Under the pieces are notes generated by a model. It saw only the letters and a list, made by a program, of their open reading frames with translations. It did no database searches and was not told the origin of the DNA. A DNA stretch of 64,000 nt from Pseudomonas sp. R84 (GTDB lineage: Bacteria; Pseudomonadota; Gammaproteobacteria; Pseudomonadales; Pseudomonadaceae), in assembly GCF_009834515.1 (NCBI RefSeq), contig NZ_CP019426.1, positions 1,043,501 to 1,107,500 of the forward strand, given 5' to 3'. Position numbers and translations under genes: made by a program. Below, in pieces: positions 43,666-55,273 of the stretch (its first letter is position 1; each line of letters opens with the position of its first letter).

Positions 43666-44190
43666 TCAACGCAGGCCGCGTTGAGTCTCGTCCAGCTCAC
43701 GGATGTACTTGAAGATCTTGCGGCTGGAAGCAGGAGGTTTGTTTTGCGCAACCTCATGCTGAGCCTGACGGATCAGGGAGCGCAGTTGCTGGCGATCGGC
43801 GTCCGGGTACTCGACGACGAATTTTTCCAGCACGGCATCGTCGCCCGCGATCAGGCGATCACGCCAGCGTTCGAGATTGTGGAAACGCTCGTTGTATTGG
43901 CGAGTGGAGGCATCAAGTTGATCGAGCAAGGTCAGAATCGCGTCAGTGTCCTGATCGCGCATCAGTTTGCCGATGAACTGCAGGTGCCGTTTACGCGCGA
44001 TGTTCGCGGTGTGCTTGGGCGCATCGGCCAAAGCCCGGCGCATGGCGTCGGTCAGCGGCAGTTTTGCGATCAAGTCAGGCTTGAGTGTGGTCAGGCGCTC
44101 GCCGAGGTCAACCAGAGCATGCAGCTCGCGTTTGACCTGAGATTTGCTTTTTTCTCCCGTATCGAGGGAGTCGTCGTAAGAATCAACCAT
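43666..44190 (-). CDS. darP: Ribosome-associated assembly factor DarP (YjgA)
   Basis: DarP assists late 50S subunit assembly in E. coli. The 174-residue basic helical protein has the family blocks [56 protein letters not shown] and [17 protein letters not shown]. The start [10 protein letters not shown] was chosen at the ATG; a TTG five codons earlier is possible. It sits on the minus strand between tldD and pmbA, the same unusual arrangement as in PAO1, which suggests shared regulation with the divergent pmbA. Confidence 0.92.
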   Translation of the reverse strand: MVDSYDDSLDTGEKSKSQVKRELHALVDLGERLTTLKPDLIAKLPLTDAMRRALADAPKHTANIARKRHLQFIGKLMRDQDTDAILTLLDQLDASTRQYNERFHNLERWRDRLIAGDDAVLEKFVVEYPDADRQQLRSLIRQAQHEVAQNKPPASSRKIFKYIRELDETQRGLR

Positions 44191-44298
44191 GGTGGCAGTC
44201 CGCAAAGAAACGCCGCCATGATAACCAGTCGGGGGCCGCTTGTCCGGCCCGGTCGCTCGATGACCCTAGCCGAAAGCAGAATTTGAGTGGAGATGAGC

Positions 44299-45645
44299 AT
44301 GAGTGCAGTTGAAAGCGTCGGCCCGCAGGCATTGCCGGCACTGCAGGAACAAGTCGAGCAGATCATCGCCGAAGCCAAGCGTCAGGGCGCCAGCGCCTGC
44401 GAAGTAGCCGTGTCGCTGGAGCAGGGGCTGTCGACCTCGGTGCGTCAGCGCGAAGTCGAAACGGTCGAATTCAACCGTGATCAGGGCTTTGGCATCACGC
44501 TGTACGTTGGCCAGCGCAAAGGCTCGGCCAGCACATCTGCCACTGGTCCGGATGCGATTCGTGAGACCGTCGCGGCTGCACTGGCCATCGCCAAACATAC
44601 TTCCGAAGACGAGGCCTCGGGCCTGGCCGACGCGGCGTTGATGGCCAAGGAACAGCACGATTTCGACCTGTTCCACGAGTGGGACATCACGCCGGAGCAA
44701 GCCATTGAGAAGGCCTTGCTCTGTGAAGCTGCGGCATTCGACGCAGATGCGCGGATCAAGAACGCTGACGGCACCACTCTGAGCACTCATCAGGGTTGCC
44801 GCGTGTACGGTAACAGCCACGGGTTCATTGGTGGCTACGCCTCCACCCGACATAGCCTGAGTTGCGTAATGATCGCCGAAGCAGATGGCCAGATGCAGCG
44901 CGATTACTGGTACGACGTGAGCCGTCAGGGCAGTTTGCTGGCCGATCCGGTGAGCATCGGTCAGCGTGCTGCGCAACGGGCGGCGAGCCGTCTGGGCGCG
45001 CGTCCGGTACCGACCTGCGAGGTGCCGGTGCTGTTTTCCGCAGAGCTGGCGGGCGGTTTGTTCGGCAGTTTCCTCTCGGCGGTGTCTGGCGGCAGTCTGT
45101 ATCGCAAGTCGTCGTTCCTTGAAGGCACTCTGGGGCAGAAGCTGTTCCCGGAATGGCTGACCATCGATGAGCGCCCGCACCTGATGCGCGCCATGGGTAG
45201 CGCTTCGTACGACGGTGATGGTCTGGCCACTTACGCCAAACCGTTCGTCGAAAAAGGCGAGTTGGTGTCGTACATCCTCGGCACTTACTCCGGGCGCAAA
45301 CTCGGCATGCCGAGCACTGCCAACGCTGGCGGCGTACACAACCTGTTCGTCACCCATGGAGACGAAGACCAGGCGGCGTTGTTGAAGCGCATGGGCCGTG
45401 GCTTGTTGGTCACAGAACTGATGGGCCATGGCTTGAACATGGTCACTGGCGACTATTCGCGCGGGGCGGCGGGTTTCTGGGTCGAGAATGGAGAAATCCA
45501 GTTCGCCGTGCAGGAAGTGACTATCGCCGGCAACATGCGCGACATGTTCAAGCAGATTGTTGCCGTGGGTAATGATCTGGAGTTGCGCAGCAACATTCGC
45601 ACCGGTTCGGTGTTGATCGAGCGGATGACCGTCGCGGGCAGCTAA
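44299..45645 (+). CDS. pmbA: Metalloprotease subunit PmbA (TldE)
   Basis: PmbA/TldE is the non-zinc partner of TldD. The 448-residue protein has GASACEVAVSLEQGLSTSVR, KNADGTTLSTHQGCRVYGNS and LTIDERPHLMRAMGSASYDG. It also has ELMGHGLNMVTGDYSRGAAG, where the TldD-type HExxxH is absent as usual for TldE. The ATG at 44299 is 6 nt after GGAG; a GTG and another ATG just upstream are alternatives. A strong terminator follows. Confidence 0.95.
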   Translation: MSAVESVGPQALPALQEQVEQIIAEAKRQGASACEVAVSLEQGLSTSVRQREVETVEFNRDQGFGITLYVGQRKGSASTSATGPDAIRETVAAALAIAKHTSEDEASGLADAALMAKEQHDFDLFHEWDITPEQAIEKALLCEAAAFDADARIKNADGTTLSTHQGCRVYGNSHGFIGGYASTRHSLSCVMIAEADGQMQRDYWYDVSRQGSLLADPVSIGQRAAQRAASRLGARPVPTCEVPVLFSAELAGGLFGSFLSAVSGGSLYRKSSFLEGTLGQKLFPEWLTIDERPHLMRAMGSASYDGDGLATYAKPFVEKGELVSYILGTYSGRKLGMPSTANAGGVHNLFVTHGDEDQAALLKRMGRGLLVTELMGHGLNMVTGDYSRGAAGFWVENGEIQFAVQEVTIAGNMRDMFKQIVAVGNDLELRSNIRTGSVLIERMTVAGS

Positions 45646-45663
45646 ACCCCGGCCGTCACACAC

Positions 45664-45701
45664 AAAAGGCGCGCCACCTCATCGGGTGGCGCGCCTTTTT
45701 T
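45664..45701 (+). terminator. Strong rho-independent terminator after pmbA
   Basis: A 15-bp stem AAAAGGCGCGCCACC / GGTGGCGCGCCTTTT with a 6-nt loop is followed by a T run and TATT. It is one of the clearest terminators in the window. Confidence 0.92.
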
Positions 45702-45722
45702 ATTGGCTCCATACAAAACCAA

Positions 45723-45812
45723 TGTGGTAGCGAGCCTGCTCGAGAAAGCGATTTCACGGCCGACCGCAGTGGTGACCGGCACGACGCCTTCGCGAGCAGG
45801 CTCGCTCCCACA
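45723..45812. repeat. REP palindrome pair (GAGCCTGCTCGCGA type)
   Basis: TAGCGAGCCTGCTCGAGAAA faces TTCGCGAGCAGGCTCGCTCC with CACA. The left arm has a diverged GAGAAA end. It lies between the pmbA terminator and the fagA promoter. Confidence 0.8.
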
Positions 45813-45849
45813 ATGAGATCTGCATAGTTCGGCGACCTTGTTTTGGTTC

Positions 45850-45881
45850 TCATTATCATATAATAATAAATCTCATTATCG
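45850..45881 (+). promoter_or_regulatory. Fur box overlapping the fagA -10
   Basis: On the minus strand GATAATGAGATTTATTATT matches the 19-bp Fur consensus GATAATGATAATCATTATC at 15 positions, and a second half-site run ATGATAATGAGAA adjoins. It covers TATAAT (45859-45864), the likely -10. Iron-Fur repression of fagA-fumC-orfX-sodA is known in P. aeruginosa. Confidence 0.85.
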
Positions 45882-45896
45882 GATGAGCCCCGGATC

Positions 45897-46284
45897 ATGA
45901 GTTCTGCCTTGCACGAGCAGCCGTACCTCGAAAGCTGGCGCTGGATGAGTCGCCAGATCCGTTGCGCGATGGATCCCGACGAACCGCGCCTGATCGAACA
46001 CTATCTGGCCGAGGGTCGGTATCTGGCCTGTTGTACGGCGACTTCTCCCTGGACCATCGCTGAAACTTCCTTCCGTCTGCTGCTCGACACGGCCATCGAT
46101 ATCGCCTTGCCGTGGCACTGGCGCAGCTTCTGTCTCGATCAAGCTTGGCGTCCGCTGCGTGAAATGGAGCGCCTGTCCCTGTGCAAATGCCGGCTCCAAC
46201 GTTGGCAACGCTACACCTGGCAGCTCGCCACCTGCGAACTGCTGCCCTCGATTCCTCTTATTGAACTGGTGCAAGGATTTTCAG

Positions 46285-46304
<20 letters not shown>
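45897..46304 (+). CDS. fagA: FagA, Fur-associated small protein
   Basis: The 135-residue product (MSSALHEQPYLESWRWMSRQ, RCAMDPDEPRLIEHYLAEGR, ending VQGFSDDQDTY) corresponds by context and character to FagA, first gene of the iron-repressed fagA-fumC-orfX-sodA operon of Pseudomonas. It is rich in Trp, Leu and Cys (YLACCTAT, SLCKCRLQRW). Its biochemical role is not established. A Fur box covers the promoter. Its last 20 nt overlap the fumC start, so the two genes are coupled. Confidence 0.88.
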
Positions 46305-47661
<1,357 letters not shown>

Positions 47662-47688
47662 GCACCGCAACCGCTTTGGAGGCTCACC

Positions 47689-48129
47689 ATGGAGCACTGG
47701 AAACGCACGATCGAACGGGCCAATCGCTGCTTCATGCTGGGCGAATTGATCGACGCCCGTGAGGCTTACCTGCAAGCCCTGGCCTTGGCGCAAGTGTTGT
47801 TCGAACGCTGGGCGGATGCCGACGAAGCGGTGGCGGCCTGCGTCATCTCCCATCACAACCTGGCGGATCTGCACTTGCGCCTGAACCAGCCGGAGGAGAG
47901 CGCCGAATACCTCTGCGCGATCCATCAACGACTGTTGCAGACCATGCAGGACGAGCGCCTGCGCCCGGCATTGCGTGAAGCGGCGCTGCGCCAGAGCAGC
48001 AAGACCTACGTCGAGCTGCTGAATTTCATCAGTGAACACGGCGAATACCCGCGCACCCAGCGCCTGCTGCACCCGGATACCGGCAATGCGCGCCGCGCGC
48101 CTGCCCCTCATCACCATGGAGTCCATTGA
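47689..48129 (+). CDS. OrfX, conserved helical protein between fumC and sodA
   Basis: The 146-residue product is almost wholly alpha-helical with a TPR-like start ([20 protein letters not shown]) and [20 protein letters not shown]. It ends [19 protein letters not shown]. It matches the orfX position in the Pseudomonas Fur-controlled operon; no enzymatic activity is known to me. Its terminal histidine-rich tail is noteworthy and could bind metal. The stop TGA is one base before the sodA ATG. Confidence 0.85.
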   Translation: MEHWKRTIERANRCFMLGELIDAREAYLQALALAQVLFERWADADEAVAACVISHHNLADLHLRLNQPEESAEYLCAIHQRLLQTMQDERLRPALREAALRQSSKTYVELLNFISEHGEYPRTQRLLHPDTGNARRAPAPHHHGVH

Positions 48130-48130
48130 A

Positions 48131-48742
48131 ATGGCTTTTACCTTGCCTGCCTTGCCTTACGCCTACGACGCGCTCGAACCGCACATTGACGCGCAGACCA
48201 TGGAGATTCACTACACCAAGCATCACCAGACCTACATAAACAACCTCAACGCGGCGGTAGAAGGCACTGAATACGCAGAATGGCCGGTGGAAAAACTGGT
48301 CGCCAGCGTTAAGGATCTGCCGGAAAAACTCCGCGCGGCAGTGATCAATCAGGGCGGCGGTCATGCCAACCATTCGCTGTTCTGGGAAGTCATGGTGCCG
48401 AGCGGTGGCGGCAAGCCGGACGGCGTACTGGCCAAGGCGATTGATGAACAACTGGGTGGTCTCGACAGTTTCAAAGAAGCCTTCACCAAAGCCGCGCTGA
48501 CCCGTTTCGGCAGCGGCTGGGCCTGGCTCAGCGTCACCCCGGAAAAGAAACTGGTGGTGGAAAGCAGCGGCAATCAGGACAGCCCGTTGATGAATGGCAA
48601 CACGCCGATCCTCGGTCTCGACGTCTGGGAACACGCCTATTACCTGCGCTATCAGAACCGTCGCCCGGAATACATCAATGCGTTCTACAACGTGATCAAT
48701 TGGCCTGAAGTGGCTGCGCGCTATCAGGCCGCACTGGTTTAA
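48131..48742 (+). CDS. sodA: Manganese superoxide dismutase
   Basis: SodA disproportionates superoxide in the cytoplasm. The 203-residue enzyme has metal ligands His27 ([11 protein letters not shown]), the histidine in [11 protein letters not shown], and Asp/His in the signature [26 protein letters not shown] and the glutamine in SSGNQDSPL are features of Mn rather than Fe enzymes. Iron-Fur repression through the upstream promoter means it is made when iron is low, replacing FeSOD. It is the fourth gene of the operon. Confidence 0.96.
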   Translation: MAFTLPALPYAYDALEPHIDAQTMEIHYTKHHQTYINNLNAAVEGTEYAEWPVEKLVASVKDLPEKLRAAVINQGGGHANHSLFWEVMVPSGGGKPDGVLAKAIDEQLGGLDSFKEAFTKAALTRFGSGWAWLSVTPEKKLVVESSGNQDSPLMNGNTPILGLDVWEHAYYLRYQNRRPEYINAFYNVINWPEVAARYQAALV

Positions 48743-48772
48743 GTCTTCTATAAAAACAATCCAAGGCTGACT

Positions 48773-49666
48773 ATGGGCACTGAAACACTGGCGATCGGAA
48801 GTGGGCGTATGTTTCGCTACGCAGTGGGATCGCTGTTGCTGTTGGCGGGCATGACCTTGCTGGTCGCTCACGGGCTGGAATGGCTGAATCTGCAACCGAG
48901 GCTGTCGCGGGCATTGCAGGGCGGTGCGATCTGCGCCCTCGGCACGGCGCTTGGCGCTGTCCCGGTGCTGGTGATCCGGCGGATGCCGCAGACACTCAGT
49001 GATACGTTGCTGGGTTTTGGTGCCGGGGTGATGCTCGCGGCGACGGCGTTTTCGCTGATCGTGCCGGGCATTGCTGCCGCCGAAAGCCTCGGACTGACAC
49101 CGTGGGGCGCCAGCGGCCTGATCTGCTTAGGCATCATGCTCGGGGCGTTCGGGCTGTATCTGGTCGATCGCAAGGTTTCCGGCGCGTCCCCGGAAATGCT
49201 CGTCGGCACCGTCGAGCATCCGGTGATTCCACCACGTATCTGGCTGTTCGTGTTCGCCATCATTGCCCATAACATCCCTGAAGGCATGGCCGTCGGCGTT
49301 TCTGCTGGCGGCGGCATGCCGGATGCGGACAGCCTGGCCATGGGTATCGCTTTGCAGGATGTCCCGGAAGGTCTGGTGATTGCGCTGGTGTTGGCCGGGG
49401 CGGGGATGTCGCGGGTCAGGGCGTTTCTGATCGGCGCGGCGTCAGGTCTGGTCGAACCGGTGTTTGCGCTGTTGTGTGCCTGGCTGGTCAGTCTGGCGCA
49501 GGTGCTGTTGCCGTTAGGTCTGGCATTGGCTGCGGGGGCGATGTTGCTGGTGGTGACGCACGAAGTGATTCCCGAGTCGCGACGCAATGGTCATGACAAA
49601 CTGGCCAGTCTTGGTCTGTTGATCGGGTTTTGTCTGATGATGGTGATGGATACGGCGTTGGGTTGA
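48773..49666 (+). CDS. ZIP-family divalent metal transporter
   Basis: The 297-residue membrane protein has about eight helices, the TM4 motif AHNIPEGMAVGVS and the TM5 motif LQDVPEGLVIALV of ZIP transporters. The variable loop after helix 3 has DRKVSGASPEMLVGTVEHP. ZIPs import Zn2+, Mn2+ or Fe2+ into the cytoplasm. It lies 30 nt after sodA, and manganese supply for SodA during iron starvation would be a natural role. That cargo is inference; zinc is equally possible. The ATG follows AAGGCTGACT. Confidence 0.88.
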   Translation: MGTETLAIGSGRMFRYAVGSLLLLAGMTLLVAHGLEWLNLQPRLSRALQGGAICALGTALGAVPVLVIRRMPQTLSDTLLGFGAGVMLAATAFSLIVPGIAAAESLGLTPWGASGLICLGIMLGAFGLYLVDRKVSGASPEMLVGTVEHPVIPPRIWLFVFAIIAHNIPEGMAVGVSAGGGMPDADSLAMGIALQDVPEGLVIALVLAGAGMSRVRAFLIGAASGLVEPVFALLCAWLVSLAQVLLPLGLALAAGAMLLVVTHEVIPESRRNGHDKLASLGLLIGFCLMMVMDTALG

Positions 49667-49667
49667 A

Positions 49668-49737
49668 GATCAAAAGATCGCAGCCTGCGGCAGCTCCTAC
49701 GAGGGGATTGGTGCGACATGGGCTGCGACTTTTTGAT
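49668..49737. repeat. REP remnant (GTAGGAGCTGCCG type, diverged)
   Basis: AAAAGATCGCAGCCTGCGGC with AGCTCCTAC is followed by a short opposing GGCTGCGACTTTTTGAT, so only part of the second arm remains. It lies between the convergent ZIP and ptsO genes and may serve as a terminator (ACTTTTTG). Confidence 0.7.
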
Positions 49738-49745
49738 TTTGGCTG

Positions 49746-50021
49746 TCAGCCACCTTCGTCGAAATAGTTGTTAATCAGCGCCACCAGCGCATCCAGCGCT
49801 TCCTGTTCCTGATGCCCTTCAGTACTCAAATAAATCTTTGTGCCCTTGCCAGCCGCCAGCATCATCATCGCCATGATGCTTTTGCCATCGACCGTAGTCT
49901 CTGGCGTGCGGCCCACCCTGATCGTGCAATCCGGATACTGCCCAGCCACCCCGACAAATTTGGCCGATGCGCGGGCATGCAGGCCCAGCTTGTTGATGAT
50001 TTCGATTTCCAGAGCAGGCAT
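49746..50021 (-). CDS. ptsO: Nitrogen-PTS phosphocarrier NPr
   Basis: NPr relays phosphate from EI-Ntr to EIIA-Ntr. The 91-residue HPr-fold protein has active-site His15 in NKLGLHARASAKF and the regulatory-site region GKSIMAMMMLAAGKG around Ser48. It is last in the rpoN-hpf-ptsN-rapZ-ptsO series, 15 nt after rapZ, the standard gammaproteobacterial order. Confidence 0.96.
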   Translation of the reverse strand: MPALEIEIINKLGLHARASAKFVGVAGQYPDCTIRVGRTPETTVDGKSIMAMMMLAAGKGTKIYLSTEGHQEQEALDALVALINNYFDEGG

Positions 50022-50036
50022 CGCGGTGTGAATCCT

Positions 50037-50894
50037 TTAAGTGAGGTCGCGGTGGCGAACCTGGACGTTCTTCAGGGTTTTCTGCAGGGCCTGACCCAGA
50101 CGTTCGGTCAGGTAGACGGAGCGGTGATGCCCGCCGGTGCAGCCAATGGCAATGGTGACGTAGGCACGGTTGCTGGCGGCGAAGCGCGGCAGCCATTTGT
50201 GCAGGTAGGTGAAGATGTCCTGAAACATTTCTTCGACCTCCGGCTGTGCCGCCAGGTATTCAGCCACCGGCGCATCGAGACCCGATTGCGCACGCAGCTC
50301 CGGCTTCCAGTACGGATTGGGCAGGCAGCGCACATCGAATACCAGATCCGCGTCTACCGGCATGCCGCGTTTGAAGCCGAATGACTCCACCAGAAACGCC
50401 GTGCCCGGCTCCGGCTGATTCAGCAGGCGCAGCTTGATGGAGTCGCGCAGCTGGTACAGGTTGAGGTTGGTGGTGTTGATTTTCAGGTCGGCGAGGTCGG
50501 CGATCGGACCGAGCAGGGCGGTTTCATCCTGGATCGCTTCGGCCAGCGAGCGATTGGCGTTGCTCAGTGGATGGCGACGGCGGGTTTCGGAGAAACGCTT
50601 GAGCAGGGTTTCTTCGTCGGCGTCCAGATACAGGACATCGCACTGGATATGCTTGGCCCGGACATCTTCAAGCAACTCGGGAAAGCGCGTCAGATGGCTC
50701 GGCAAGTTACGCGCATCGATCGACACGGCCACCAGCGGCTGCGCCAGCTCAGTATGAATCAGCGCGCGTTCTGCCAGTTCCGGCAGCAGGCCTGCGGGCA
50801 GGTTGTCGATGCAGTAATAGCCGTTGTCCTCAAGGACATCCAGAGCTGTACTTTTACCCGAGCCGGAACGGCCGCTGACGATGATCAAACGCAT
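50037..50894 (-). CDS. rapZ: RNase adapter / nucleotide-binding protein RapZ
   Basis: RapZ directs RNase E to the sRNA GlmZ in enterobacteria, tuning glucosamine-6-phosphate synthesis. The 285-residue protein has an N-terminal kinase-like domain with Walker A GRSGSGKS (residues 8-15) and [20 protein letters not shown]. The C-terminal domain has [24 protein letters not shown] residues (here [14 protein letters not shown]). Pseudomonas usually lacks GlmZ, so the regulatory target may differ. The ATG is 2 nt from the ptsN stop. Confidence 0.95.
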   Translation of the reverse strand: MRLIIVSGRSGSGKSTALDVLEDNGYYCIDNLPAGLLPELAERALIHTELAQPLVAVSIDARNLPSHLTRFPELLEDVRAKHIQCDVLYLDADEETLLKRFSETRRRHPLSNANRSLAEAIQDETALLGPIADLADLKINTTNLNLYQLRDSIKLRLLNQPEPGTAFLVESFGFKRGMPVDADLVFDVRCLPNPYWKPELRAQSGLDAPVAEYLAAQPEVEEMFQDIFTYLHKWLPRFAASNRAYVTIAIGCTGGHHRSVYLTERLGQALQKTLKNVQVRHRDLT

Positions 50895-50896
50895 GA

Positions 50897-51361
50897 TTAA
50901 TGCCCGTTCTGCTCGCTCAGGACGACCTGATACAAGGCTTCGCTACTCGGTGCGCTACGCAGCTTTTCGCGCACTTCCTTACGATCCAGCATGCTGGCGA
51001 TCTGACGTAGCAACTCCAGATGCGCATCGGTGGCGGCTTCCGGGACCAGCAAAACAAACAGCAGGTCAACCGGAGCGCCGTCAATGGCGTCGAAATCGAT
51101 CGGAGCGTCAAGGTGCATCAGCGCGCTGATCGGCGCTTGGCAACCCTTGAGGCGGCAATGGGGGATGGCGATGCCGTTACCAAAACCGGTGGAACCGAGT
51201 TTTTCACGGGCAATCAACGCCTCGAAGACATCCTGCATGGCCAGATCCGGCACTTCGCGGGCGATCAGGTTGGCAATTTGTTCGAGGGCTTTCTTTTTAC
51301 TGCCACCCGGCACGTTCACGAGGGAACGGCCGGGGGTCAGGATACTTTCAAGTCGGATCAT
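50897..51361 (-). CDS. ptsN: Nitrogen-PTS EIIA component PtsN
   Basis: EIIA-Ntr is the output protein of the nitrogen PTS and adjusts potassium transport, carbon storage and sigma-54 genes. The 154-residue protein carries phospho-acceptor His68 in [12 protein letters not shown] and the conserved [18 protein letters not shown] region. It lies downstream of hpf by 12 nt and abuts rapZ. Confidence 0.96.
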   Translation of the reverse strand: MIRLESILTPGRSLVNVPGGSKKKALEQIANLIAREVPDLAMQDVFEALIAREKLGSTGFGNGIAIPHCRLKGCQAPISALMHLDAPIDFDAIDGAPVDLLFVLLVPEAATDAHLELLRQIASMLDRKEVREKLRSAPSSEALYQVVLSEQNGH

Positions 51362-51372
51362 GGAATGGGGGG

Positions 51373-51681
51373 TTATCGACCTGTCGCGCCCTGGAGGAGG
51401 CTTTGGGTCTTTTCCTTATGCTTTTTGAGTTGGCGATCCAGCTTGTCGGTCAGCAGGTCAATGGCGGCATACATGTCGTCATGCTCGGCATTGGCAACCA
51501 CTTCTCCGCCGGGAATATGCAAGGTGGCTTCGATTTTCTGCTTCAGCTTTTCGACGCACATCGTGACTTGCACGTTGGTGATCTTGTCGAAATGGCGCTC
51601 TAATCGGTCGAGTTTTTCGTTGATGTAGGTGCGCAGAGGTTCGGTCACTTCCAGTTGGTGTCCACTGATGTTGACTTGCAT
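51373..51681 (-). CDS. hpf: Short ribosome hibernation promoting factor
   Basis: HPF binds the 30S decoding centre and with RMF drives 100S ribosome dimers in stationary phase. The 102-residue short-form protein has MQVNISGHQLEVTEPLRTYI, HIPGGEVVANAEHDDMYAAI and DKLDRQLKKHKEK. The absence of a C-terminal dimerisation domain marks the short form. The start was taken at the ATG after AGGAGAAGCTGT, discarding an 18-residue extension. It lies 73 nt after rpoN. Confidence 0.95.
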   Translation of the reverse strand: MQVNISGHQLEVTEPLRTYINEKLDRLERHFDKITNVQVTMCVEKLKQKIEATLHIPGGEVVANAEHDDMYAAIDLLTDKLDRQLKKHKEKTQSLLQGATGR

Positions 51682-51754
51682 ACAGCTTCTCCTTCGTTGC
51701 CAGTGCATAAAGCGGCAGGCTGGATAGCCTGCCACTGGAACGCTGTAACGTGGC

Positions 51755-53248
51755 TTACATCAACCGCTTGCGTTCGCTCGAAGGCGCGATCCCGAGGGAT
51801 TCGCGGTACTTGGCGACGGTGCGGCGAGCCACCTGAATGCCTTGTGCCTCCAGTAAACCAGCGATCTTGCTGTCACTCAACGGCTTTTTCTGATTTTCCG
51901 CGGCAACCAGTTTTTTGATGATCGCGCGGATCGCCGTGGACGAGCATTCGCCGCCTTCGGAGGTGCTGACGTGGCTGGAGAAAAAGTATTTCAGTTCATA
52001 AATACCGCGTGGGGTATGCATGAATTTTTGCGTGGTCACCCGGGAAATTGTCGATTCGTGCATGCCGACCGCCTCAGCGATATCGTGCAGGACCAACGGC
52101 TTCATGGCTTCGTCGCCGTACTCCAGAAAACCGCGCTGATGCTCGACGATCTGGGTGGCTACTTTCATCAGGGTTTCGTTGCGGCTCTGCAGGCTCTTGA
52201 TGAACCAGCGAGCTTCCTGCAACTGATTGCGCATGAAGGTGTTGTCGGCGCTGGTGTCGGCGCGACGGACGAAACCGGCGTACTGGGCGTTGACGCGCAG
52301 GCGCGGCACCGATTCCTGGTTCAGCTCGACCAGCCAGCGCTCATTGTCCTTGCGCACAATGACGTCAGGCACAACGTACTCGGCTTCGGTGGATTCGATT
52401 TGCGAACCCGGACGTGGATTAAGGCTCTGCACCAGTTCGATGACCTGACGCAGTTCGTCTTCCTTGAGCTTCATGCGGCGCATCAACTGGCTGTAGTCGC
52501 GGCTGCCCAGCAGGTCGATGTAATCGCTGACCAAGCGTTTCGCTTCAGCTAGCCATGGTGTCTTGGCTGACAGCTGGCGCAATTGCAGCAACAGGCATTC
52601 GCCGAGATTGCGCGCGCCGATGCCGGCCGGCTCGAACTGTTGAATGCGGTGCAGGACGGCTTCGATTTCGTCCAGTTCGATGTCCAGCTCCGGGTCGAAC
52701 GCCTCAAGAATTTCTTCGAGGGTTTCGTCCAGGTAGCCCTGATTGTTGATGCAATCGATCAGGGTCACGGCGATCAGGCGATCGGTATCGGACATCGGTG
52801 CGAGATTCAGTTGCCACAGCAGGTGGCTTTGCAAGCTCTCGCCGGCGGAAGTGCGGGTGGTGAAGTCCCACTCGTCATCATCGCTGCTGGGCAGGCTGCT
52901 GGCGCTGGTCTGGTAGACGTCCTCCCAGGCGGTGTCGACCGGAAGTTCGTTGGGAATACGCTCGTTCCATTCGCCATCCTCGAGATTGTCGACCGTCGGG
53001 GCGGTTTCCTGATAGGAGGGTTCCTGAATCTCGGTGTTGGGCTTCTGTTCGGCGTTGTCGGCCATGGGGTCGGAATTGTCGAAGTCTTCGCCTTCTTCCT
53101 GGCGTTCGAGCATCGGATTGGATTCCAGCGCCTCCTGGATTTCCTGTTGCAGATCCAGGGTCGACAATTGGAGCAGACGGATGGCCTGTTGCAGCTGCGG
53201 TGTCATCGTCAGCTGCTGGCCCATTCTCAAGACTAGCGATGGTTTCAT
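51755..53248 (-). CDS. rpoN: RNA polymerase sigma-54 factor
   Basis: Sigma-54 directs polymerase to -24/-12 promoters for nitrogen, motility and other genes. The 497-residue protein has region I glutamine-rich [20 protein letters not shown], an acidic region II, the core-binding part and the RpoN box [15 protein letters not shown] near the C-terminus. It is typical in length. It follows lptB by 187 nt of non-coding DNA that probably holds its own promoter, and it leads the nitrogen-PTS genes. Confidence 0.97.
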   Translation of the reverse strand: MKPSLVLRMGQQLTMTPQLQQAIRLLQLSTLDLQQEIQEALESNPMLERQEEGEDFDNSDPMADNAEQKPNTEIQEPSYQETAPTVDNLEDGEWNERIPNELPVDTAWEDVYQTSASSLPSSDDDEWDFTTRTSAGESLQSHLLWQLNLAPMSDTDRLIAVTLIDCINNQGYLDETLEEILEAFDPELDIELDEIEAVLHRIQQFEPAGIGARNLGECLLLQLRQLSAKTPWLAEAKRLVSDYIDLLGSRDYSQLMRRMKLKEDELRQVIELVQSLNPRPGSQIESTEAEYVVPDVIVRKDNERWLVELNQESVPRLRVNAQYAGFVRRADTSADNTFMRNQLQEARWFIKSLQSRNETLMKVATQIVEHQRGFLEYGDEAMKPLVLHDIAEAVGMHESTISRVTTQKFMHTPRGIYELKYFFSSHVSTSEGGECSSTAIRAIIKKLVAAENQKKPLSDSKIAGLLEAQGIQVARRTVAKYRESLGIAPSSERKRLM

Positions 53249-53435
53249 GGCAGGGGCTTAACACCTTATTCGCCGGCGCTATGCGCCATCCACTACAGGG
53301 CGCCGGAGCGCCAAACTTAAGCAAATTATATGCCTGAAACTGAAGTGTTTGCCTAGAGCGCTGTAACAATTAAAGCGTATTAAATCCTGCTTGAATCGAT
53401 ACAGCGCCCGGGCGGCGCACCGGGCACTGTTGCGC

Positions 53436-54161
53436 TTACAGGCGGAACTCGTGGCCCAGATACACTTCCTTGACCAGATCGTTGGCCAGGATGGTTTCTG
53501 CATCGCCCTCGGCAATCAACTGACCGTCGTTGACGATGTAAGCGGTTTCGCAGATGTCCAGCGTCTCACGGACGTTGTGGTCGGTGATCAGTACACCGAT
53601 GCCCTTGGCCTTGAGGTGGTGGATGATCTGCTTGATATCGCCGACCGAGATCGGATCGACACCGGCGAACGGTTCGTCGAGCAGGATGAATTTCGGTGCC
53701 GTTGCCAGCGCGCGAGCGATCTCCACCCGGCGGCGTTCACCACCGGACAGGCTCATGCCGAGGTTGTCGCGGATGTGACTGATGTGGAATTCCTGCAGCA
53801 GGCTTTCCAGCTCTTTGCGACGGCCGGCCTTGTCGAGCTCCTGGCGGGTCTCGAGTATGGCCATGATGTTGTCGGCCACCGACAGTTTGCGGAAGATCGA
53901 CGCTTCTTGCGGCAGATAGCCGATCCCGGCCTTGGCACGACCGTGCATCGGCTGGTGGCTGACGTCCAGATCATCGATCAGCACGCGGCCCTGATCGGCC
54001 TGTACCAGGCCGACGATCATGTAGAAGCAGGTCGTCTTGCCGGCGCCGTTCGGGCCGAGCAGGCCGACGATCTGGCCGCTGTCGATCGACAGGCTGACAT
54101 CACGCACGACCTGGCGGCTTTTATAGGCCTTGGCCAGGTGCTGAGCTTTCAGAGTTGCCAT
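53436..54161 (-). CDS. lptB: LPS export ABC ATPase LptB
   Basis: LptB powers extraction of lipopolysaccharide from the inner membrane through LptFG. The 241-residue ATPase has Walker [17 protein letters not shown], the LPS-family block [20 protein letters not shown], signature [17 protein letters not shown] and Walker [17 protein letters not shown]. The ATG overlaps the lptA stop by one base. Its place with lptA, lptC and Kdo genes is invariant in gammaproteobacteria. Confidence 0.97.
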   Translation of the reverse strand: MATLKAQHLAKAYKSRQVVRDVSLSIDSGQIVGLLGPNGAGKTTCFYMIVGLVQADQGRVLIDDLDVSHQPMHGRAKAGIGYLPQEASIFRKLSVADNIMAILETRQELDKAGRRKELESLLQEFHISHIRDNLGMSLSGGERRRVEIARALATAPKFILLDEPFAGVDPISVGDIKQIIHHLKAKGIGVLITDHNVRETLDICETAYIVNDGQLIAEGDAETILANDLVKEVYLGHEFRL

Positions 54162-54706
54162 TACTGGGTTTTCTCGTCGGTTTTCTTCTTCGGCTGGATC
54201 ACCATATCGATGCGCGGACGCGCTTCGGTGACCTTGCTGCCGGTAGCGCGACCGGCGCTGGCCAGTTTCTTCACGGTGTCATAGACGATTTTCTCGCCTT
54301 GCGTCGTGTTGTTGTCCTTGTCGACCACCTTGGCCTTGTCGATCAGCACGACGCGGTTTTGCGCAGCGTGGTACTGGATCGTTACGCCCCAGCCCTGTAC
54401 AGGCTTGGCATCACCTTGAGTCTGCAGCTGTTCGAAGTAGGCGAGGTTGCCCACCGACGTCACGACGTCGATATCGCCAGCCGGCGTACGGGTGATGGTC
54501 ACCGTGTTGCCTTTAACGATCATCGAACCCTGGGTAATGATCACATCACCTTTATAGGTGGCGATGCCGTTCTTGTCATCCAGTTGGGCGTCGTCGGCCT
54601 GAATGCGGATAGGTTGCTGCTGATCGTTCGGCAGAGCCCAGGCGCTCACGCTTCCCAGTGCTGCGCCCAGACTGAGCAAAATAGGGAGGGTTTTAACGAG
54701 CCTCAT
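54161..54706 (-). CDS. lptA: Periplasmic LPS bridge protein LptA
   Basis: LptA (LptH in P. aeruginosa) polymerises into the periplasmic bridge that carries LPS. The 181-residue precursor has a signal peptide ([20 protein letters not shown], cleavage near AWA-L) and the OstA beta-jellyroll with [40 protein letters not shown]. The start overlaps lptC by 14 nt. Confidence 0.93.
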   Translation of the reverse strand: MRLVKTLPILLSLGAALGSVSAWALPNDQQQPIRIQADDAQLDDKNGIATYKGDVIITQGSMIVKGNTVTITRTPAGDIDVVTSVGNLAYFEQLQTQGDAKPVQGWGVTIQYHAAQNRVVLIDKAKVVDKDNNTTQGEKIVYDTVKKLASAGRATGSKVTEARPRIDMVIQPKKKTDEKTQ

Positions 54707-55265
54707 ACTGTCCTCTTACGTTCGATTGCAGGTGTATCCTGCTTTCCTTCAGGTACGCTTTCATTCCGACGCCAGTCGATACACCGCCAGCACCCTCGAT
54801 TCTAACGGGTTGCTCGGTCTGCGCATATTCTTGCTGCGGGAACACGGTCATGCGGGTGCTGGTGATCAGAGTGCCGCGTTTTTTCTCATCGGTGCGCTGT
54901 ACGCGTACCGAATCGATCAGTTCAACTTCGGTACCGCCCGAGTTCACTTCGCCGCGTTCGCTGGTCACGTGCCAAGGGAAGTCGGTGCCGCGATACATGT
55001 TCAGGTCCGGCTTTGTGACCAGGGTGACATCGGTAGCCTTGACGTGCTCGGCCTTGTCGGAAGTCATTTCGTACTGCACTTTGCCGTCCGGCAAATATTG
55101 CAGGGTATGCGTGTTGGTTGCATACCAGTCGATAGGTGTTTCGACCGAGGTGACCGGTGGCTTGTCGAGGAAGCGTTCCGGGCTGATGTTCCAGTAGCCA
55201 ACCGCGGCGAATATCGCCGCGATGCAGCCGAACAGCAGGAAGTTGCGAAATTTTTTGCTGAACAT
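54693..55265 (-). CDS. lptC: LPS export protein LptC
   Basis: LptC anchors the LptA bridge to the inner-membrane LptBFG complex. The 190-residue protein has one N-terminal helix (FRNFLLFGCIAAIFAAVGYW), then a periplasmic LptC/DUF1239 jellyroll with IDWYATNTHTLQYLPDGKVQ. The ATG at 55265 was preferred; a GTG at 55277 overlapping the kdsC stop (GTGA) would add four residues and would couple the two genes. Neither has a strong ribosome site. Confidence 0.92.
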   Translation of the reverse strand: MFSKKFRNFLLFGCIAAIFAAVGYWNISPERFLDKPPVTSVETPIDWYATNTHTLQYLPDGKVQYEMTSDKAEHVKATDVTLVTKPDLNMYRGTDFPWHVTSERGEVNSGGTEVELIDSVRVQRTDEKKRGTLITSTRMTVFPQQEYAQTEQPVRIEGAGGVSTGVGMKAYLKESRIHLQSNVRGQYEAR

Positions 55266-55273
55266 GGTTTGGC